Positions 5,424-6,809 of a stretch of 6,809 nt of DNA are shown piece after piece. A program made the position numbers and the translations under genes. Below the pieces are notes generated by a model. It saw nothing but the letters and a program-made list of their open reading frames with translations, made no database searches and was not told the origin of the DNA. Each line of letters begins with the position of its first letter. Position 1 is the stretch's first letter. This stretch comes from JAVBKP01 sp031553975 (GTDB lineage Bacteria; Bacillota; Clostridia; Peptostreptococcales; Anaerovoracaceae), in NCBI GenBank assembly GCA_031553975.1, contig JAVBKP010000010.1, positions 1-6,809 of the forward strand, written 5' to 3'.

Positions 5424-6050
5424 CTACCAATTCTTTCCCATAACAGATGTCTTCACAGGTTGCCCATGTGCAGGACAAACCCATTCAAAAGTCGCCTTTG
5501 CTAACAATTTGACAGATTTCATATTTTGATCCATGTCTGCTGTCATCATAGCTGGTGGTGCCACAATTTCACCTTTTTTCGTAGACACTACATCCCCTGC
5601 CAAAAGTACACCATCAAATAAGAAGCTGGTGTGCCCTGGCGTATGCCCTGGTGAAGGCAGTAACTGAATTCCAAACAATTCATCATCTGAGAATATTTGT
5701 ATATTACTAGGTGCTTCAGCCCTCATGATTTTACCCAATATATTTTTAATACCGCCTCGTTTTTTTTGACCAATAACATATGGCAAATCAGCTTCAGACA
5801 TATAAACATTGCAATTGTATTTCTTCTGAAAAAAAGTAGCATTGCCAAAATGGTCTATATCGTGGTGCGTAATCAATATGTTCTTTATCTGATCAAGTCC
5901 CTCCCTTTTCAGCTCTTCTAGCATCTTTTCAATTCTACCGGGCATGGAAAATGATGTGTCCACCAAAATAATTCCTTCCTCGGTCTTTAGTGCATATGCG
6001 TAAGAACCTTTTGTTGCGTCAATCCGATAAACACTTTTGGTTATATACAT
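5424..6050 (-). CDS. MBL-fold metallo-hydrolase
   Basis: A 208-aa metallo-beta-lactamase-fold hydrolase, cytoplasmic, with no signal peptide. Metal-ligand motifs in order are THHDIDHFG (61-69, an HxDxDH variant of the usual HxHxDH), PGHTPGHT (134-141, H136), GD (152-153, D153 as bridging aspartate) and the C-terminal CPAHG (192-196, H195). The DTSF segment (31-34) after the second strand is also typical. The substrate is not predictable; the family includes thiolesterases, lactonases and glyoxalase II-like enzymes. The start at 6050 is chosen because AAGGAGGGG (minus strand, 6058-6066) lies 9 nt upstream. The longer frame from 6086 would place this site inside the gene. It converges on the DUF2200 fragment (45 bp between stops) and diverges from the methyltransferase. 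Confidence 0.9.
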   Translation of the reverse strand: MYITKSVYRIDATKGSYAYALKTEEGIILVDTSFSMPGRIEKMLEELKREGLDQIKNILITHHDIDHFGNATFFQKKYNCNVYMSEADLPYVIGQKKRGGIKNILGKIMRAEAPSNIQIFSDDELFGIQLLPSPGHTPGHTSFLFDGVLLAGDVVSTKKGEIVAPPAMMTADMDQNMKSVKLLAKATFEWVCPAHGQPVKTSVMGKNW

Positions 6051-6057
6051 ATTTTGT

Positions 6058-6066
6058 CCCCTCCTT
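6058..6066 (-). promoter_or_regulatory. Ribosome binding site that fixes the MBL gene start
   Basis: AAGGAGGGG on the minus strand, about 9 nt before the ATG at 6048-6050. It favours this start over the in-frame ATG at 6084-6086, which has no comparable site. Confidence 0.75.
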
Positions 6067-6090
6067 GTGAATTTCACTTCCAGCATCTAC

Positions 6091-6112
6091 CATACTATGT
6101 TACAATAGTATG
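6091..6112. promoter_or_regulatory. 8-bp inverted repeat, likely operator of the MBL gene
   Basis: CATACTAT (6091-6098) and ATAGTATG (6105-6112) form a perfect inverted repeat with a 6-bp spacer, about 40-60 bp upstream of the MBL start. On the minus strand a possible promoter (ATGACA, 16 bp, TATGGT) would enclose it. The spaced TACT/AGTA half-sites recall sites bound by winged-helix repressors such as the HxlR/DUF24 group; that resemblance is from memory and no such regulator is encoded in the window. Confidence 0.5.
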
Positions 6113-6119
6113 TCATACG

Positions 6120-6143
6120 AGCAAATTGCTAATGCGATTTGCT
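6120..6143. repeat. Inverted repeat / hairpin 1 upstream of the methyltransferase
   Basis: AGCAAATTGC and GCGATTTGCT flank a TAAT loop, giving 10-bp arms with a single mismatch that becomes a G-U wobble in RNA. Confidence 0.6.
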
Positions 6144-6155
6144 TCACAACGATTG

Positions 6156-6179
6156 AATGAATGCATCTTGGCATTCATT
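6156..6179. repeat. Inverted repeat / hairpin 2 upstream of the methyltransferase
   Basis: AATGAATGC (6156-6164) and GCATTCATT (6171-6179) form a perfect 9-bp inverted repeat around a 6-nt loop. A weak promoter-like pair (TTGAAT 6154-6159, TATATC 6179-6184, spacing 19) would enclose it, so it could be an operator for the methyltransferase gene. Confidence 0.6.
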
Positions 6180-6182
6180 ATA

Positions 6183-6203
6183 TCATGCCAGCGTGAGGCA
6201 TGA
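6183..6203. repeat. Inverted repeat / hairpin 3 upstream of the methyltransferase
   Basis: TCATGCC (6183-6189) and GGCATGA (6197-6203) form a perfect 7-bp inverted repeat with a 7-nt loop. It lies about 50 bp before the methyltransferase start, just upstream of the part of the leader shared with copy A. Confidence 0.55.
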
Positions 6204-6207
6204 ATAG

Positions 6208-6344
6208 CAATAAAGAATTTGTTAATAAAAAAATATGATTAGGAGATATAAAATGGGTAATATTGAAAAATTTGACACAATGGCGATTCACTATGATACA
6301 GAGGAGCGGATTGAGATTTCAAAAATAATATCAGATAAAGTTCG
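6208..6344 (+). repeat. Diverged direct repeat of the methyltransferase leader and 5' end (copy B)
   Basis: The partner of 921-1056, in the same orientation about 5.3 kb away. The shared part covers the AT-rich leader, the AGGAGATATAAAATGGGTAA start region and the first ~31 codons. Upstream of it the two loci differ: the hairpin cluster here has no clear counterpart before copy A. Confidence 0.8.
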
Positions 6345-6809
6345 GGAGAAGGTAATAGCGGGACAAGATAAAACAGCCATAGATTTTGGTTGTGGCACAG
6401 GTCTTATTGGCCTTGATTTGCTTGATGTTTTTCAATCTGTCCTCTTCATTGATGCATCCCAAAACATGGTTGATGTTATCAAAAATAAACTTGCGAATAT
6501 GAACGTTGACAATGCCAATGCCCTTTGCATTGATTTTGAGACAAAACAGCCTGAGGATTTGCAGGTGGATTACATTATTTTGGCACAAGTTTTGCTCCAC
6601 ATCAAAGATACCAATACGATTCTATCCCGCCTATATTCTATGCTAAACAAAGGCGGACACTTGTTAATCATCGACTTTGACAAAGATGAGTCTATCATTT
6701 CCGATGATGTGCATAATGGCTTTGAACAGGAAAAACTCAGAGAAACCATTAAGGAGATTGGGTTCCAAAAGGCTGAGTCAGAAACCTTTTATCACGGCAA
6801 GAACATGTT
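6253..6809 (+). CDS. Class I SAM-dependent methyltransferase (3' end beyond window)
   Basis: 185 complete codons are visible and the frame is still open at the window edge. SAM-binding motif I is AIDFGCGTGLIG (42-53), with the conserved GxGxG pattern at 46-50. Motif II includes the acidic end of strand 2 (LFIDAS, D67), and a later strand reads VDYIILAQVLLH (about 104-115). The motif around NKGGHLLIIDFD (132-143) is the usual post-I region of UbiE/BioC-type (Methyltransf_11/25) enzymes. The protein is cytoplasmic and the acceptor substrate is unknown. AGGAGA (6241-6246) lies 6 nt upstream of the ATG. The gene is divergent from the MBL gene, and its first ~31 codons recur as the broken copy at 965-1063. 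About 190-220 aa would be a normal total length, so most of the gene is probably inside the window. Confidence 0.9.
   Translation, partial: MGNIEKFDTMAIHYDTEERIEISKIISDKVREKVIAGQDKTAIDFGCGTGLIGLDLLDVFQSVLFIDASQNMVDVIKNKLANMNVDNANALCIDFETKQPEDLQVDYIILAQVLLHIKDTNTILSRLYSMLNKGGHLLIIDFDKDESIISDDVHNGFEQEKLRETIKEIGFQKAESETFYHGKNM

Noticed and set aside
6051..6086. 12-residue N-terminal extension of the MBL hydrolase
   Set aside because: The extension encodes the strong ribosome binding site that serves the ATG at 6048-6050, and the family's first strand begins right at that later start.
1..6809. CRISPR array, tRNA, transposase or prophage genes
   Set aside because: No regularly spaced repeats, cloverleaf-like sequences, transposase motifs or phage structural genes were seen. 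Only repeat remnants are present.

Overview
This is an AT-rich window (roughly 40% GC by eye) with strong AGGAGG-type ribosome binding sites, sigma-A-like promoters and gene families common in low-GC Gram-positive bacteria. A clostridial member of the Bacillota is the likeliest source; this is inferred from style and gene content, not from a marker gene. I see no rRNA, tRNA, CRISPR array or intact transposase.

Layout. Positions 1-66 read as the tail of a + strand gene entering from the left. A minus-strand pair follows: an unrecognised 127-aa ORF (495-878) and a full-length DUF2200-family protein (104-460). At 965-1063 is a + strand stub holding only the first ~31 codons of a methyltransferase gene. 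It ends in a REP-like hairpin (1062-1089) that abuts the stop codon of a minus-strand YdcF/DUF218 membrane protein (1090-1842). A 225-bp divergent intergenic region carries a good promoter and inverted repeats. It drives a four-gene + strand operon (2068-5061): an XRE-family regulator with a long helical C-terminal region, a 66-aa two-helix PLDc_N protein, an ABC ATPase and an ABC-2 permease. The last three match the YxlE-YxlF-YxlG layout of the Bacillus subtilis sigY operon, but here the first gene is an XRE regulator instead of sigY. After it come a second, internally deleted DUF2200 copy (5184-5378), a convergent metallo-beta-lactamase-fold hydrolase (5424-6050, minus), a palindrome-rich intergenic region (6091-6203), and a class I SAM methyltransferase (6253 onward) that runs off the right edge.

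How it fits together. The transporter operon looks like a self-contained, translationally coupled export or stress-response unit. It is bracketed by two duplicated gene families: DUF2200 (copies inverted to each other) and the methyltransferase (copies in direct orientation). In each pair one copy is intact and the other damaged, and by-eye identity is similar in both pairs (about 87-90%). This points to an accessory region shaped by duplication and decay. The most striking single event is an exact in-frame 162-bp deletion in the second DUF2200 copy, between two 9-bp direct repeats still visible in the intact copy. I see no clearly new defence or biosynthetic system. The features most worth following are the XRE-controlled YxlEFG-like module, the still-expressible mini-DUF2200 gene and the hairpin cluster upstream of the methyltransferase.
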